64,000 nucleotides of DNA from Mucilaginibacter sp. OK283 (GTDB lineage Bacteria; Bacteroidota; Bacteroidia; Sphingobacteriales; Sphingobacteriaceae). Position 1 is the first letter of the stretch. Every line of letters begins with the position of its first letter. Positions 24,042 to 34,006 of the stretch are shown here, in pieces. The notes under the pieces were generated by a model. That model was not told the origin of the DNA. It was given only the letters and a program-made list of their open reading frames with translations, and did no database searches. The position numbers were made by a program, and so were the translations under genes. The DNA lies in assembly GCF_900110415.1 (NCBI RefSeq), contig NZ_FODR01000003.1:496001-560000 (forward strand), read 5' to 3'.

Positions 24042-26609
24042 ATGAAATTATATAAACTGATCCTGTTTTTATTGAGCTTAAATGTTGTGGTATATGCCCA
24101 GCAGCATGTTAAACCTGTACCTGTTGAAACGGGGGTATCGTACAGGTTGGCGCAGTACAGGCATTCGGTAATCAGTAATGTGGAATATGACCTGTCGTTT
24201 TTGGTGCCGTTGAAACGGGCTGATGATATCGCCGGTGTGGCGCATATCGCATTTGATTTAAAAAATGCCGGCCAGCCGCTGCAAATTGATTTTAAGCAGG
24301 ACGCACAGCACATTAAAAATGTACGGTTGGCCCAGGGGCGGGTAATCCCTTTTGAGGCGAAGGACGAACATATCATTATAGATACTAAATATTTAAAGGC
24401 CGGGCGTAATGATATCACTGTTGATTTTGTGGCCGGTAACGGATCATTAAACCGTAACGACGATTATTTGTATGCGCTATTTGTGCCCGACCGCGCCCGT
24501 ACTGTTTTCCCTTGTTTTGATCAGCCTAATTTGAAAGCTACTTTCAAATTAGGCCTGAGGGTACCCAAGGAATGGAAGGCATTGGCCAATGGCAGCATAA
24601 AGGATGTAACTGATGAGGGCGACTTTAAGCGTTATGTTTTTAATACCAGCGATAAATTGCCCACCTACCTGTTTTCTTTCACCGCGGGGGCGTATGCTGA
24701 TGTAAGGCAGTTGATAGGCGGGCGCAGTGTCGAGTTTTTGCACAGGGAAACAGATTCGACCCAGATCAGGTTGAGTGTCGATTCGATATTTAAAGCCCAC
24801 CGGGATGCCATTAGCTTTTTAGAAAACTGGACGGGCATACCTTACCCTTTTCAAAAAGTAGGCTTTGTGGCCATACCCGATTTTCAGTTCGGCGGCATGG
24901 AGCACCCGGGCGAGATGCAGTACAAGGCCTCGGGTTTGTTTTTGGATGAGGGAGCTACCAAAGATCAGTTCATCGCCCGGTCGAACGTAATCTCGCACGA
25001 GACAGCGCACATGTGGTTTGGCGATATGGTGACGATGGAGTGGTTTAACGATGTGTGGATGAAGGAGGTGTTTGCCAATTTTATGGCCGATAAGGTGACC
25101 GAAAAACTAATGGGCGCCGAAACCTTTAACCTTAAATTTTTGCAGGACCATTACTCGGCAGCTTACGGAATTGACCGCACCATGGGTGCCAATCCAATTA
25201 GGCAGCAGCTGGATAATTTGCAGGATGCGGGCTCGCTTTACGGCAATATTATTTACCACAAAGCCCCCATTATGATGCGTCAGCTGGAAAGCCTGATGGG
25301 GAAGGCCAATTTTCAGAAAGGCATTCGCGAATACCTGAAAAAGTATGCTTACGGCAACGCTACCTGGCCGCAGCTGATTGCTATCCTGCGCAAATACAGC
25401 ACCGCCAACCTGTACACCTGGAACAGAGTTTGGGTAAGCCAGCCCGGCAGGCCGGTGTTTGATTATAAAGTGAGTTACAACGATGGTAAAATCGGCGCTT
25501 TTACCATCAGCCAGCATCCCGAAGTTGGCGCGCCACGCATATGGCCGCAGGTGTTTAATATTACGTTGGTGTATCCGGGTTATAGCAAAAACATCCCGGT
25601 GAATATGAACGCGCGGCAGATTGTACTAAAGGCGGCTGCGGATTTGGCGAAGCCGCTGTTCATTTTATTTAATGCGGACGGGATGGGCTATGGATTGTTC
25701 CCGGCGGATAAGGCGATGACAGCCAGTCTGTTTAATTTAGAAAGCCCGCTGCAACGGGCTTCGGCTTATATTAACGGGTACGAGAATATGCTGGCCGGGC
25801 GTGCTTTTAAACCGGCTGAACTGTTAAAGCTTTACCTGCACGGCATCAGTATCGAGAAAAATGAAATGAACCTGCGCCTGCTTACCGGCTATATTACCAG
25901 CATATTCTGGACGTTCACCTTGCCAAAAGACCGGCTCATTATAAGCACCGAGTTGGAGCACACCCTATGGCAGGCCATGGAAAAACAAACCGCCGCGAAT
26001 AACAAGAAAATACTGTTTGGCGCTTACCAAAACACCTGCTTAAGTGCCGAAGCTAAAAGCCGCATTTACCAGGTATGGCTAACCCAAAAGTCACCGGCCG
26101 GTGTTAAACTGGCCGAGGATGATTATACCGGTATGGCCCTTTCCATAGCCCTGAAAAGCGATACCCTCACATCTGTACTAAAACAACAGCAAGCCCGGAT
26201 AAGCAACCCCGAACGCAAAAACAGGCTGGCTTTCCTGGCGCCCGCCCTCTCGCTGAATGTGCAGGAACGCGACGCCTTTTTCAACAGCCTGGCCGAACGA
26301 AAAAACAGGGCAAAAGAAGCCTGGGTTACCACAGGGCTGAGTTATTTAAATCATCCGTTAAGACAAAGCACCTCCATCAAATACCTGCCCAAAAGTTTAG
26401 ATTTGGTTGAAGAGATCCAGTGCACCGGCGATGTGTTCTTCCCGCAATCGTGGCTGAGCGCGGTATTTGGGAGTTATCAAACCAAAGAAGCTTATCAAAT
26501 TGTGCGCGAATTCCTGCAACGGCATCCTGGTTATAATCCTAAGTTGAGGGATAAAATATTGCAGGCTACTGATAATTTGTATAGGGCGCAGGGGATATTG
26601 GGGCGGTGA
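24042..26609 (+). CDS. M1 family metallo-aminopeptidase
   Basis: Secreted zinc aminopeptidase of 855 residues; the signal peptide ends VVVYAQQ. The exopeptidase motif reads GGMEHPG in place of the classical GAMEN. The zinc site is HETAH (His319, Glu320, His323) with Glu342 19 residues after His323 (WMKEVFANF), and all ligands are intact. The C-terminal half is a helical ERAP1-like domain. It removes N-terminal residues from peptides in the periplasm or outside the cell. It is a single gene followed by a repeat and a terminator shared with hppA. Confidence 0.93.
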   Translation: MKLYKLILFLLSLNVVVYAQQHVKPVPVETGVSYRLAQYRHSVISNVEYDLSFLVPLKRADDIAGVAHIAFDLKNAGQPLQIDFKQDAQHIKNVRLAQGRVIPFEAKDEHIIIDTKYLKAGRNDITVDFVAGNGSLNRNDDYLYALFVPDRARTVFPCFDQPNLKATFKLGLRVPKEWKALANGSIKDVTDEGDFKRYVFNTSDKLPTYLFSFTAGAYADVRQLIGGRSVEFLHRETDSTQIRLSVDSIFKAHRDAISFLENWTGIPYPFQKVGFVAIPDFQFGGMEHPGEMQYKASGLFLDEGATKDQFIARSNVISHETAHMWFGDMVTMEWFNDVWMKEVFANFMADKVTEKLMGAETFNLKFLQDHYSAAYGIDRTMGANPIRQQLDNLQDAGSLYGNIIYHKAPIMMRQLESLMGKANFQKGIREYLKKYAYGNATWPQLIAILRKYSTANLYTWNRVWVSQPGRPVFDYKVSYNDGKIGAFTISQHPEVGAPRIWPQVFNITLVYPGYSKNIPVNMNARQIVLKAAADLAKPLFILFNADGMGYGLFPADKAMTASLFNLESPLQRASAYINGYENMLAGRAFKPAELLKLYLHGISIEKNEMNLRLLTGYITSIFWTFTLPKDRLIISTELEHTLWQAMEKQTAANNKKILFGAYQNTCLSAEAKSRIYQVWLTQKSPAGVKLAEDDYTGMALSIALKSDTLTSVLKQQQARISNPERKNRLAFLAPALSLNVQERDAFFNSLAERKNRAKEAWVTTGLSYLNHPLRQSTSIKYLPKSLDLVEEIQCTGDVFFPQSWLSAVFGSYQTKEAYQIVREFLQRHPGYNPKLRDKILQATDNLYRAQGILGR

Positions 26610-26611
26610 TT

Positions 26612-26654
26612 TATTCTGTCAATTCCATTAATTTGAGTAATCCTGATTCAGACA
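26612..26654. repeat. Dispersed repeat of the TCTGAATCAG family, copy C
   Basis: ATTCTGTCAATTCCATTAAT followed by ATCCTGATTCAGACAA matches the right arm of copies A and D. It lies three bases after the peptidase stop and runs into the terminator. Confidence 0.6.
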
Positions 26655-26686
26655 AAAAAAGCCACCCTCAACAGGTGGCTTTTCCT
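26655..26686. terminator. Bidirectional terminator between the M1 peptidase and hppA
   Basis: GCCACC (26661-26666) pairs with GGTGGC (26674-26679) over a seven-base loop, flanked by A and T tracts (AAAAAAA before, TTTT after). It suits termination from both convergent genes. Confidence 0.85.
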
Positions 26687-26704
26687 AAATATCCTAAAAA
26701 GTAA

Positions 26705-28954
26705 TTATCCTTTTTTATCAATCTTAGTCACGGGAGATACATAAGCCTGTACGATAACATGTTTTATAACCTCCTGTTTCATAGCGGTTGGCGCAACATG
26801 GTTCGCATTTAAATGCGGCGCGATAACCAGCGAAACTATCGACATCAGCTTGATCAGGATGTTCATCGACGGGCCCGAAGTATCCTTAAACGGATCGCCT
26901 ACGGTATCGCCGGTTACGGATGCTTTATGTGGTTCTGATTTTTTGTAGTACATCTCGCCATTGATCAGGCAGCCTTTTTCGAACGATTTTTTGGCGTTGT
27001 CCCATGCACCGCCGGCGTTGCTCTGGAAGATACCCATCAACACGCCCGATACGGTTACACCGGCCAATAAACCTCCCAATACTTCGGGGCCAAAAGCAAA
27101 GCCGATAATGATTGGGGTGATCAGCGCGATTAAACCAGGGGCAACCATTTCGCGGATGGATGCTTTGGTTGAGATAGCCACGCACTTTTCGTATTCGGGC
27201 TTGCCTTCATAGGTCATAATACCCGGAATTTCGCGGAACTGGCGTCTAACCTCTTCAACCATGGCCATGGCAGCACGGCCTACTGCCGAGATACACAATG
27301 CCGAGAAGATGAAAGGGATCATACCACCCACAAATAAGCCAGCCAAAACATCGGCCTTATAAATATCAATATGCTCGATACCTGCAACACCCACAAAAGC
27401 AGCAAATAAAGCCAGTGAGGTTAACGCAGCCGATGCAATGGCAAAACCCTTGCCAGTAGCGGCGGTAGTGTTACCTACAGCATCTAAATTGTCTGTACGG
27501 TGGCGAACTTCTTCGGGCAGGCGGCTCATTTCGGCAATACCACCAGCGTTATCGGCAATTGGTCCAAAGGCGTCAATAGCTAATTGCATAGCTGTTGTTG
27601 CCATCATACCTGCGGCCGCTATAGCTACCCCGTATAAACCCGCAAAATGGTACGAGCCATAAATGCCCGACGCCAAAACCAGGATCGGTAACACGGTTGA
27701 TTCCATTCCTATAGATAAGCCACCGATAATGTTGGTAGCGTGGCCTGTAGATGACTGGCGGATGATGCTCAATACCGGGCGCTTACCCATGGCAGTATAA
27801 TATTCGGTAATGATGGACATCAAAGTACCCACAACCAAACCTACTACTATCGACATAAACACGCCGTTTTTGGTAAACGGAATTATACCCGCTTTAACAG
27901 CTCCGTTAACTTCATCGCGTACCATGTGAAATTCGCCCTCGGGCAGCATCCATTGTACTACAAAATAAGTGGCTATCGCGGTTAAAATGATAGATGCCCA
28001 GTTGCCTATGTTCAGTGCTTTTTGCACACTGTCTGTTTCGCTTTTAATCCTCACCATGGCAGCGCCAACGATCGAGAATATCAAACCTAAACCGGCTATA
28101 ACCATAGGCAACAGGATAGGGGCAATACCCCCAAAAGCATCATGAGACACAATTTCGCGGCCCAGCACCATGGTAGCCAGCATTGTAGCCACGTATGATC
28201 CGAATAAATCGGCGCCCATACCGGCAACGTCGCCTACGTTATCGCCTACGTTATCGGCAATGGTGGCAGGGTTACGCACGTCGTCCTCGGGGATGCCCGC
28301 TTCTACTTTACCCACAAGGTCGGCGCCCACGTCGGCAGCTTTGGTATATATACCGCCGCCAACACGCGCAAACAATGCGATCGACTCGGCACCTAACGAA
28401 AAACCGGCCAAAACATCAAGGGCTTTTGCCATAGCCTCGCCGTTTACGGTGCTGCCTGCAACATTAACTACATAAAACTGGTAAAATAATATAAACAGCG
28501 ACCCTAAACCAATGATGGCCAAACCGGCCACACCGAGTCCCATTACAGTACCGCCGGTAAATGATACTTTTAATGCCTGCGCCAAACTGGTACGGGCTGC
28601 CTGTGTAGTGCGCACATTGGCTTTGGTTGCAATGCGCATGCCCAGGTAACCGGCAAAGGCCGATAAAAATGCTCCTATGATAAATGATACGGCAATTACC
28701 GGGCTTGATGTGGCCACGGTAGTACCACTCCAGGCCAACAGCAGGGCTGCTACGGCAACAAAGCCGCCAAGTACTTTCCACTCGGCGCGTAAAAATGCCA
28801 TTGCTCCATCGGCAATGTAGCCGGCCAGCGTAACCATATCGCCATCGCCGGCATCTTGTTTGGTAACCCAGGCGGCTTTAACAGCCATAACGGCAATGCC
28901 GATGAGCCCAAACACCGGAATTAAGTAAATTAAGTAAGAGTTCAAAAAGTCCAT
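26705..28954 (-). CDS. hppA: Membrane-bound ion-translocating pyrophosphatase
   Basis: Protein of 749 residues with about 16 helices. It hydrolyses cytosolic pyrophosphate and pumps H+ and/or Na+ out through the inner membrane. The substrate site is intact: [33 protein letters not shown] and the C-terminal GGAWDNAKK. The potassium-determining segment reads [11 protein letters not shown], with alanine where potassium-independent enzymes carry lysine. This predicts a K+-dependent enzyme; many of that class pump Na+. The gene stands alone, and its PPi comes from biosynthetic reactions such as those of guaA. Confidence 0.96.
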   Translation of the reverse strand: MDFLNSYLIYLIPVFGLIGIAVMAVKAAWVTKQDAGDGDMVTLAGYIADGAMAFLRAEWKVLGGFVAVAALLLAWSGTTVATSSPVIAVSFIIGAFLSAFAGYLGMRIATKANVRTTQAARTSLAQALKVSFTGGTVMGLGVAGLAIIGLGSLFILFYQFYVVNVAGSTVNGEAMAKALDVLAGFSLGAESIALFARVGGGIYTKAADVGADLVGKVEAGIPEDDVRNPATIADNVGDNVGDVAGMGADLFGSYVATMLATMVLGREIVSHDAFGGIAPILLPMVIAGLGLIFSIVGAAMVRIKSETDSVQKALNIGNWASIILTAIATYFVVQWMLPEGEFHMVRDEVNGAVKAGIIPFTKNGVFMSIVVGLVVGTLMSIITEYYTAMGKRPVLSIIRQSSTGHATNIIGGLSIGMESTVLPILVLASGIYGSYHFAGLYGVAIAAAGMMATTAMQLAIDAFGPIADNAGGIAEMSRLPEEVRHRTDNLDAVGNTTAATGKGFAIASAALTSLALFAAFVGVAGIEHIDIYKADVLAGLFVGGMIPFIFSALCISAVGRAAMAMVEEVRRQFREIPGIMTYEGKPEYEKCVAISTKASIREMVAPGLIALITPIIIGFAFGPEVLGGLLAGVTVSGVLMGIFQSNAGGAWDNAKKSFEKGCLINGEMYYKKSEPHKASVTGDTVGDPFKDTSGPSMNILIKLMSIVSLVIAPHLNANHVAPTAMKQEVIKHVIVQAYVSPVTKIDKKG

Positions 28955-28984
28955 AGTAACAATTTTGGTTTTATTAAGTAAGTT

Positions 28985-29085
28985 GCTAAGTCACGAAGTC
29001 TTCAGTCGCAAGTCAAAAGTTTTATTCCTTTTTCTTTTAGTACTTAAGACTACTGACTTAAGACTAACGACTCAATACTACACTG
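28985..29085. repeat. AAGT/ACTTAAGAC low-complexity repeats
   Basis: Short overlapping units such as GAAGTCTTCAGTCGCAAGTC and TTAAGACTACTGACTTAAGA fill the divergent region between hppA and the permease gene. Related runs are at 19695-19735 and 58167-58195. Confidence 0.5.
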
Positions 29086-29199
29086 GCTATAGCGGGGTTT
29101 AATTGGTGCTTGCAAAATAGTAAATTTATTTTCTTTACAATAGCCTCTCAATATTAAAGTTTTTTGAATAGTTTAGGGCTTTAAACCCTTTTTTAATTT

Positions 29200-30636
29200 A
29201 TGGCAAAAGATTCCGGACAACCAAAAATGAAACATGAACTTGGCCTGCTTGATGGCACCATGCTGGTAGCAGGCTCGATGATAGGCTCAGGTATATTTAT
29301 AGTTGCTGCCGACATTGTACGCAATGTGGGCTCAGCAGGTTGGCTGATAGCCATTTGGCTCATCACCGGTTTTATGACATTGACAGCAGCATTAAGTTAC
29401 GGCGAGCTGAGCGGCATGTACCCCAAAGCAGGCGGACAGTACGTTTACCTCAAGGAAGCCTACAATAAACTTATAGCGTTTTTATATGGCTGGAGTTTTT
29501 TCGCGGTGATACAAACCGGCACTATAGCTGCAGTTGGGGTGGCTTTTTCAAAATTTACAGCATATTTGATCCCGGCGGTAAGTGAAGATAATATTCTTTT
29601 TCAGCAGGGCTTTATAAAAATCAGCGCGGCACAGCTTGTTTCTATCGGTGTTATTTTAATATTAACATTTATAAATACCCGCGGTGTTAAAAGCGGCAAA
29701 CTGATACAAACTACTTTTACATTAACCAAACTGTTAAGTTTATTCGGGTTGATTATTTTTGGTTTCGTAGCCCTGAAGCCGGATGTATGGCATGCCAACT
29801 GGAGTAATGCCTGGGATTTACACAACCTGAATAAAGATGGCACTTTCACAAAATTGGGCCTTGGGGCTGCATTGGGGGCAGTAGCTTCGGCCATGGTAGG
29901 TTCGATATTCAGCAGCGATTCGTGGAATAACGTAACTTTTATAGCGGGCGAAATGCGTAATCCCAAGCGTGATGTAGCATTGAGCTTGTTTTTGGGTACC
30001 ATGATAGTTACGATTATTTATGTAGCTGCCAACGTTGTTTACACAGGCGTATTACCGTTGCATGAGATTGCTACAGCCGAAAAGGACAGGGTTGCGGTAA
30101 CTGCATCGCATGTTATTTTTGGAGATATTGGTACTAAACTGATTGCTGTGATGATTATGATATCAACCTTTGGCTGCAACAACGGTTTAATTATGGCGGG
30201 AGCAAGAGTGTATTATACCATGGCAAAGGACGGTTTGTTTTTTAAGAGGACAGGTGAGTTAAATAAGTCTGCAGTGCCTGAGTTTGGTTTGTGGATACAG
30301 GCTGCGCTCGCATCGGTACTTTGCTTAAGCGGACGTTATGGCGATTTGCTGGATATGATATCATTGGTAGTGGTAATATTTTATGTGCTTACCATTATTG
30401 GTATTTACATTTTGCGTGTGAAGAAACCCGGGTTAGACCGTCCTTATAAAGCTTTTGGATACCCTGTGTTGCCTGCCATTTATATTTTAATGGGAATTGC
30501 GTTTTGTATCCTGTTGCTTATTTACAAAAGCACCTATTCGGTATTTGGCCTGGGTATAGTGTTGATTGGTATCCCGATATATTATTTGACCAAGGGGAAC
30601 GTTAAAGAGCAGGATGAAGCGGCTATTGATAGTTAG
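29200..30636 (+). CDS. APC superfamily amino-acid permease (LAT-like)
   Basis: Protein of 478 residues with 12 predicted helices. TM1 reads GTMLVAGSMIGSGIFIVAAD with the substrate-binding unwound motif GSGIF. It continues with AALSYGELSGMYPKAGGQYV and the TM6 region SSDSWNNVTFIAGEMRNPKR, as in the LAT/SLC7-like branch. It is an inner-membrane amino-acid transporter, exchanger or symporter; the specificity is unknown. It overlaps the downstream DD-carboxypeptidase gene by 23 bases, so the two are translationally linked. Uptake of released D-alanine is a possible common theme (inference). Confidence 0.9.
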   Translation: MAKDSGQPKMKHELGLLDGTMLVAGSMIGSGIFIVAADIVRNVGSAGWLIAIWLITGFMTLTAALSYGELSGMYPKAGGQYVYLKEAYNKLIAFLYGWSFFAVIQTGTIAAVGVAFSKFTAYLIPAVSEDNILFQQGFIKISAAQLVSIGVILILTFINTRGVKSGKLIQTTFTLTKLLSLFGLIIFGFVALKPDVWHANWSNAWDLHNLNKDGTFTKLGLGAALGAVASAMVGSIFSSDSWNNVTFIAGEMRNPKRDVALSLFLGTMIVTIIYVAANVVYTGVLPLHEIATAEKDRVAVTASHVIFGDIGTKLIAVMIMISTFGCNNGLIMAGARVYYTMAKDGLFFKRTGELNKSAVPEFGLWIQAALASVLCLSGRYGDLLDMISLVVVIFYVLTIIGIYILRVKKPGLDRPYKAFGYPVLPAIYILMGIAFCILLLIYKSTYSVFGLGIVLIGIPIYYLTKGNVKEQDEAAIDS

Positions 30637-32020
30637 TTTATTTTTAATTACCGGGCAGGCTTATGCCCAGGACCTTCAATCAAGATTATCGGCGGCATTT
30701 GGCCGGTTACAGGCCGATAGCCAGTGCCGTTATGCATCGCTTTCGCTAACTGTTTTGGATGCCAAAACCGGCGAACAGGTATTTGCCGCCAACCCCAATA
30801 TGGGGCTGGCTACGGCATCAACCCTGAAAACTATTACCAGCATTACAGCCTTTAATGTTTTAGGGGCCGATTTCAGATACCAGACCCAATTGGGCTACAA
30901 CGGCGAAATTGCTGCTGACGGTACGTTGAACGGCGATATCATCATCAAAGGCTCGGGCGACCCAACCCTGGGCAGCTGGCGGTATGAGCAAACCAAAGAA
31001 GCACATGTGCTGGCCTTAATGGTTGATGCACTTAAAACTGCCGGCATCAAAAAAATAAACGGGCGCGTTATTGGCGACGATAGCATCTTTGGCACCCAAT
31101 CTATCCCCGAAGGCTGGATTTGGCAGGATATTGGCAACTACTATGGTGCCGGAACATCGGGCCTTTGCTGGCGCGAAAACCAGTTTGATATTAAGCTGCG
31201 CACCGGCGCTGTGGGCAATCCTATTGGCGTTTCGTACACCGTGCCCAACGTATCGTACCTTACTTTTAAAAGTGAATTGGTTAACGGCCCCGCGGGCAGC
31301 GGCGATAATGCTTACGCCTTTTTGCCCGTTGGCAGTAAAGTAATGTACCTGCGCGGCAGTTACGCTATTGATAAAGATAAAAAAAGTATTTCGGCCGCCA
31401 TACCCGACGCGGCCTACGATGCGGCCCTACGATTGTCGGATACGCTGAAAAAATTAGGTATCGCGGCGGGGTTCGACCCCGAATCTGTTGCAACTTTAAC
31501 CGCGAAAGGCTTAAAAGCGCCTTCAATCTCCAAAAATCTCACCGCAATTCAATCGCCGCCATTAAGCCGGATCATTTACTGGCTCAATCAAAAAAGTATT
31601 AACCTGTATGCCGAGCAACTGCTTAAAACTATCGCCTGGAAACAGGGCCGTAAACCTACCACAACAAATGGGGTAGAGGAGGTACAAAAATTCTGGCAGG
31701 CCCGGGGGATAGATGCCAATAGTATGAACACCTACGATGGCAGTGGCCTGTCGCCCGGCGATAGGGTAAGCACCAATACCATGACCCGCATTTTGCAATC
31801 GGCCAAAAAAGAAAGCTGGTTTCCTGATTTTTACGAAAGCCTGCCCGTTTACAACGACATGAAAATGAAAAGCGGCAGTATCAACAGCGTGCTTTGCTAT
31901 GCAGGTTACCAAACCCACAACGGCCGCGAGCTTTGTTTTTCCATCATGGTTAACAACTTCAGCGGATCGGGCAGGGGGATAAAGGAAAAGATGTTCAGGG
32001 TGTTGGATGTGTTGAAGTAG
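30614..32020 (+). CDS. dacB: D-alanyl-D-alanine carboxypeptidase/endopeptidase (PBP4 family, S13)
   Basis: Periplasmic serine peptidase of 468 residues that trims peptidoglycan peptides. The signal peptide ends ITGQAYAQ. The active site has S69-x-x-K72 (ASTLKTIT), the SxN motif S328-I-N330 (KSINLYAEQ) and K419-S-G (MKSGSIN) in place of KTG. The YDGSGLSPGDRVSTN block is typical of PBP4. A large insert between the first and second motifs (about 100-290) agrees with this family. The start codon lies 23 bases inside the preceding permease gene. A GC-rich palindrome follows directly after the stop. Confidence 0.94.
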   Translation: MKRLLIVSLFLITGQAYAQDLQSRLSAAFGRLQADSQCRYASLSLTVLDAKTGEQVFAANPNMGLATASTLKTITSITAFNVLGADFRYQTQLGYNGEIAADGTLNGDIIIKGSGDPTLGSWRYEQTKEAHVLALMVDALKTAGIKKINGRVIGDDSIFGTQSIPEGWIWQDIGNYYGAGTSGLCWRENQFDIKLRTGAVGNPIGVSYTVPNVSYLTFKSELVNGPAGSGDNAYAFLPVGSKVMYLRGSYAIDKDKKSISAAIPDAAYDAALRLSDTLKKLGIAAGFDPESVATLTAKGLKAPSISKNLTAIQSPPLSRIIYWLNQKSINLYAEQLLKTIAWKQGRKPTTTNGVEEVQKFWQARGIDANSMNTYDGSGLSPGDRVSTNTMTRILQSAKKESWFPDFYESLPVYNDMKMKSGSINSVLCYAGYQTHNGRELCFSIMVNNFSGSGRGIKEKMFRVLDVLK

Positions 32021-32050
32021 GAGGCCCCTAACCCCCTGAAGGGGGGACTT
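32021..32050. repeat. GC-rich palindrome CCCCCTGAAGGGGG, copy 3
   Basis: CCCCTAACCCCCTGAAGGGG followed by GGACTTTTT begins at the dacB stop. The hairpin with its T run may terminate dacB transcription. Related to the copies at 8549-8580 and 9688-9716. Confidence 0.65.
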
Positions 32051-32249
32051 TTTGATTGGTGTGATTGTATTCAGGTTGTGAGAAATAAATAGAGCGTGAG
32101 AATGTGCGATTCCTTACCTTGGGGAAGGAGGAGGTAGGGGTTTAGCCACCTGTTATTAGTCTTTTCAATTCACCGTTTTTAGTTATAATTTACTGCTCTG
32201 TAATTCGTTATGTGTTGATATTAGCCTAATTTGTTTTTAAACCTGAATC

Positions 32250-32699
32250 ATGAAAATATTAACCTTAACCCCGCGCAAACCCATTGTTTACTCACCCGGA
32301 ATGATCAGCCTTGTATTGTTGCCATTATTTTGCCTGGTTTATTTAAAGCAGCACAAAGCATTTGTGCGTTACAGTGCCATGGATATAGCGGTATGGAGTC
32401 CTGAATGGAACAGCCGGTTACCAAAGCGGCTTCAACGGGATTTTCCGCCGGTTAGAAACTATCTCAGAATAAATTTAGATGGCAACGAAATTGGCGATAA
32501 GGCCCGCCTCGATTTCGCCCGCCTTGAAATCAGAAAAATGCTGGCTTCGGGAGATACTGAAAGGGGTATAGATTTTCATTTCTGGAATACCGCGAAATAC
32601 CAGGCATTTATTACCGCTATTGATATTTGCCAAACGGAGAATGCCGGCATTTATATTCCTTATAAAGACGATATTTACGTAATAGTTCCAAAACGATAG
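32250..32699 (+). CDS. Hypothetical single-pass membrane protein
   Basis: Protein of 149 residues with one hydrophobic segment (ISLVLLPLFCLVYLKQ, about 19-35) near the N-terminus. The soluble domain of about 110 residues follows (YLRINLDGNEIGDKARLDFA, DFHFWNTAKYQAFITAIDIC, IYIPYKDDIYVIVPK). The layout, with a short cytosolic tail, one helix and a periplasmic alpha/beta domain, recalls ExbD-like proteins, but the motifs do not match. I recognise it only as a hypothetical protein of Sphingobacteriaceae. It is followed 56 bases later by a small lipoprotein gene on the same strand. Confidence 0.65.
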   Translation: MKILTLTPRKPIVYSPGMISLVLLPLFCLVYLKQHKAFVRYSAMDIAVWSPEWNSRLPKRLQRDFPPVRNYLRINLDGNEIGDKARLDFARLEIRKMLASGDTERGIDFHFWNTAKYQAFITAIDICQTENAGIYIPYKDDIYVIVPKR

Positions 32700-32755
32700 T
32701 TTTAAAAAAGCCGGATTATACCGGCCGTCCTAAGTAATTTACAAATCAATATATT

Positions 32756-33157
32756 ATGAAAAAATTAAACACGGTGATAATCCTTTTTGTGTTTTTTGCC
32801 TTGTCGGCCTGCAAATCCAAACCCAACCCTGCCGACGCCGTTCAAAGCATCCGCTTTAAGTTTACGGAGCTGGGCCGCGAAACACAGTTCAGGATCCCCT
32901 GTGATAAATTCAGCTATTATTTTCCGGCAAGCAGGATTAAGATTTTTACAAAACCCACAGCCATTGATAGTGTGATGCACTTGCTCGATGGCATGAAACC
33001 GGCCGGCGAAGGCGTTCAGCCCGATGTACGGGGGCAGATTCTCATTACCCATGTGGGCAATGCCATAGATACTGTATGTGTAGGGGTAAAGGCCCTTGAA
33101 TATAAGGGTGCCACTTACGAAACGCCGCAGGAGTTATTGGTGTTGATACAGAAATAA
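32756..33157 (+). CDS. Small lipoprotein, unknown function
   Basis: Protein of 133 residues with a lipoprotein signal peptide (FVFFALSACKSKP, Cys19). The mature domain (SIRFKFTELGRETQFRIPCD, VMHLLDGMKPAGEGVQPDVR) is alpha/beta with one extra cysteine. No family recognised. Close spacing and shared strand suggest that it works with the membrane protein just upstream. Confidence 0.65.
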   Translation: MKKLNTVIILFVFFALSACKSKPNPADAVQSIRFKFTELGRETQFRIPCDKFSYYFPASRIKIFTKPTAIDSVMHLLDGMKPAGEGVQPDVRGQILITHVGNAIDTVCVGVKALEYKGATYETPQELLVLIQK

Positions 33158-33169
33158 AAACTCGGAAGA

Positions 33170-33250
33170 ATGTGTCATCGCGAGCGTAGCGCGGCGATCG
33201 CGGACATTGCAGGTCATTCACGCGTAACTAAGAGATCGCCACGTCGTTCC
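33170..33250. repeat. Partial REP-like element
   Basis: GTCATCGCGAGCGTAGCGCG and GCGATCG resemble a diverged half of the hairpin at 33299-33379. AGAGATCGCCACGTCGTTCC at 33230-33250 resembles the other half. Confidence 0.45.
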
Positions 33251-33298
33251 TCACTATAATGGCGTGTTTGTAAGTTTATTGATTACCAGTATAGAAAA

Positions 33299-33379
33299 CC
33301 GTCATTGCGAGGTACGAAGCAATCCCTGATATGCTAAGTCCCACATAGTTCGGGATTGCTTCGTACCTCGCAATGACGG
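33299..33379. repeat. Perfect 28-bp inverted repeat (REP hairpin)
   Basis: The arm at 33299-33326 (CCGTCATTGCGAGGTACGAA and onward) is the exact reverse complement of 33352-33379 (ending CCTCGCAATGACGG). The loop is 25 bases. The arm sequence is of the kind widely repeated in Bacteroidota intergenic regions. Confidence 0.85.
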
Positions 33380-33478
33380 AGGTTTAGGACATCAATTTAA
33401 TTATATTTTGTTGTGCGTCATAACGTTTTTTTTAATTTTTACCTGATCGGTACACGCAATGACATGATGAAATATTAC

Positions 33479-33898
33479 TTACGCGTAAGTAACATTCAAA
33501 GTAAATGGTACGCTCAGCGCTTTTGATATAATGCAATTTGCTTTTGCATCTTCGGCGATGGCTTTAAATTTAGCTTCATCAACACCGTCAATAACCGATG
33601 CTTTCAGTTCTAAATGAATACCGGTGATGCTCAGGGCCTGCATATCCAGGTCAAGAATGGCATCGGTGGTCAGGTCGCCAGGGGTAAAGCCGGCTTGTGA
33701 CAGGGCAGCGCCAACAGCCATGGTAAAGCAGCCTGCATGAGCGGCGGCAATCAGCTCTTCGGGATTGGTGCCAATGCCATCGGCAAAGCGGGTTTTAAAT
33801 GAGTATTGAGTTTTGTTAAGCACGGTGCTTTGCGTAGTGATTTCTCCGCTGCCGGCCTGTAAAGTGCCGTTCCAATGGGCGTTTGCTGTACGTTTCAT
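33479..33898 (-). CDS. OsmC/Ohr family peroxide-detoxifying protein
   Basis: Protein of 139 residues from MKRTANAHWNGTLQ, the usual OsmC N-terminus. A 26-residue upstream extension runs through CCATGG-type repeats and was rejected. The peroxidatic Cys57 (AAAHAGCFTM) and the resolving Cys122 (ANCIISKA) are present, as is the Glu of NPEELIAAA. It reduces organic hydroperoxides in the cytosol. It belongs to the OsmC rather than the Ohr subgroup on length and motif (inference). The neighbouring minus-strand gene is an Old Yellow Enzyme, suggesting a common stress role. Confidence 0.93.
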   Translation of the reverse strand: MKRTANAHWNGTLQAGSGEITTQSTVLNKTQYSFKTRFADGIGTNPEELIAAAHAGCFTMAVGAALSQAGFTPGDLTTDAILDLDMQALSITGIHLELKASVIDGVDEAKFKAIAEDAKANCIISKALSVPFTLNVTYA

Positions 33899-33915
33899 AG
33901 TTTGTGGTTTTTGTT

Positions 33916-34006
33916 TGTCCATGGTCCATAGTCGATGGTCCATGGTATTGTTGTGATTAATTGATTCTAAATGCATGTCTATGGACTATCGACCATAGAC
34001 TATCGG
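33916..34006. repeat. GGTCCATAGTC short repeats
   Basis: CCATGGTCCATAGTCGATGG and, 30-odd bases later, TCTATGGACTATCGACCATA are inverted relatives. They fill the gap between the OYE and OsmC genes. Both genes are read on the minus strand, so the repeats lie in the OsmC leader. Confidence 0.55.

Noticed and set aside
33899..33976. Longer N-terminus for the OsmC-family protein
   Set aside because: The extra residues are encoded by CCATGG-type repeats and the family starts at MKRTANAHW.
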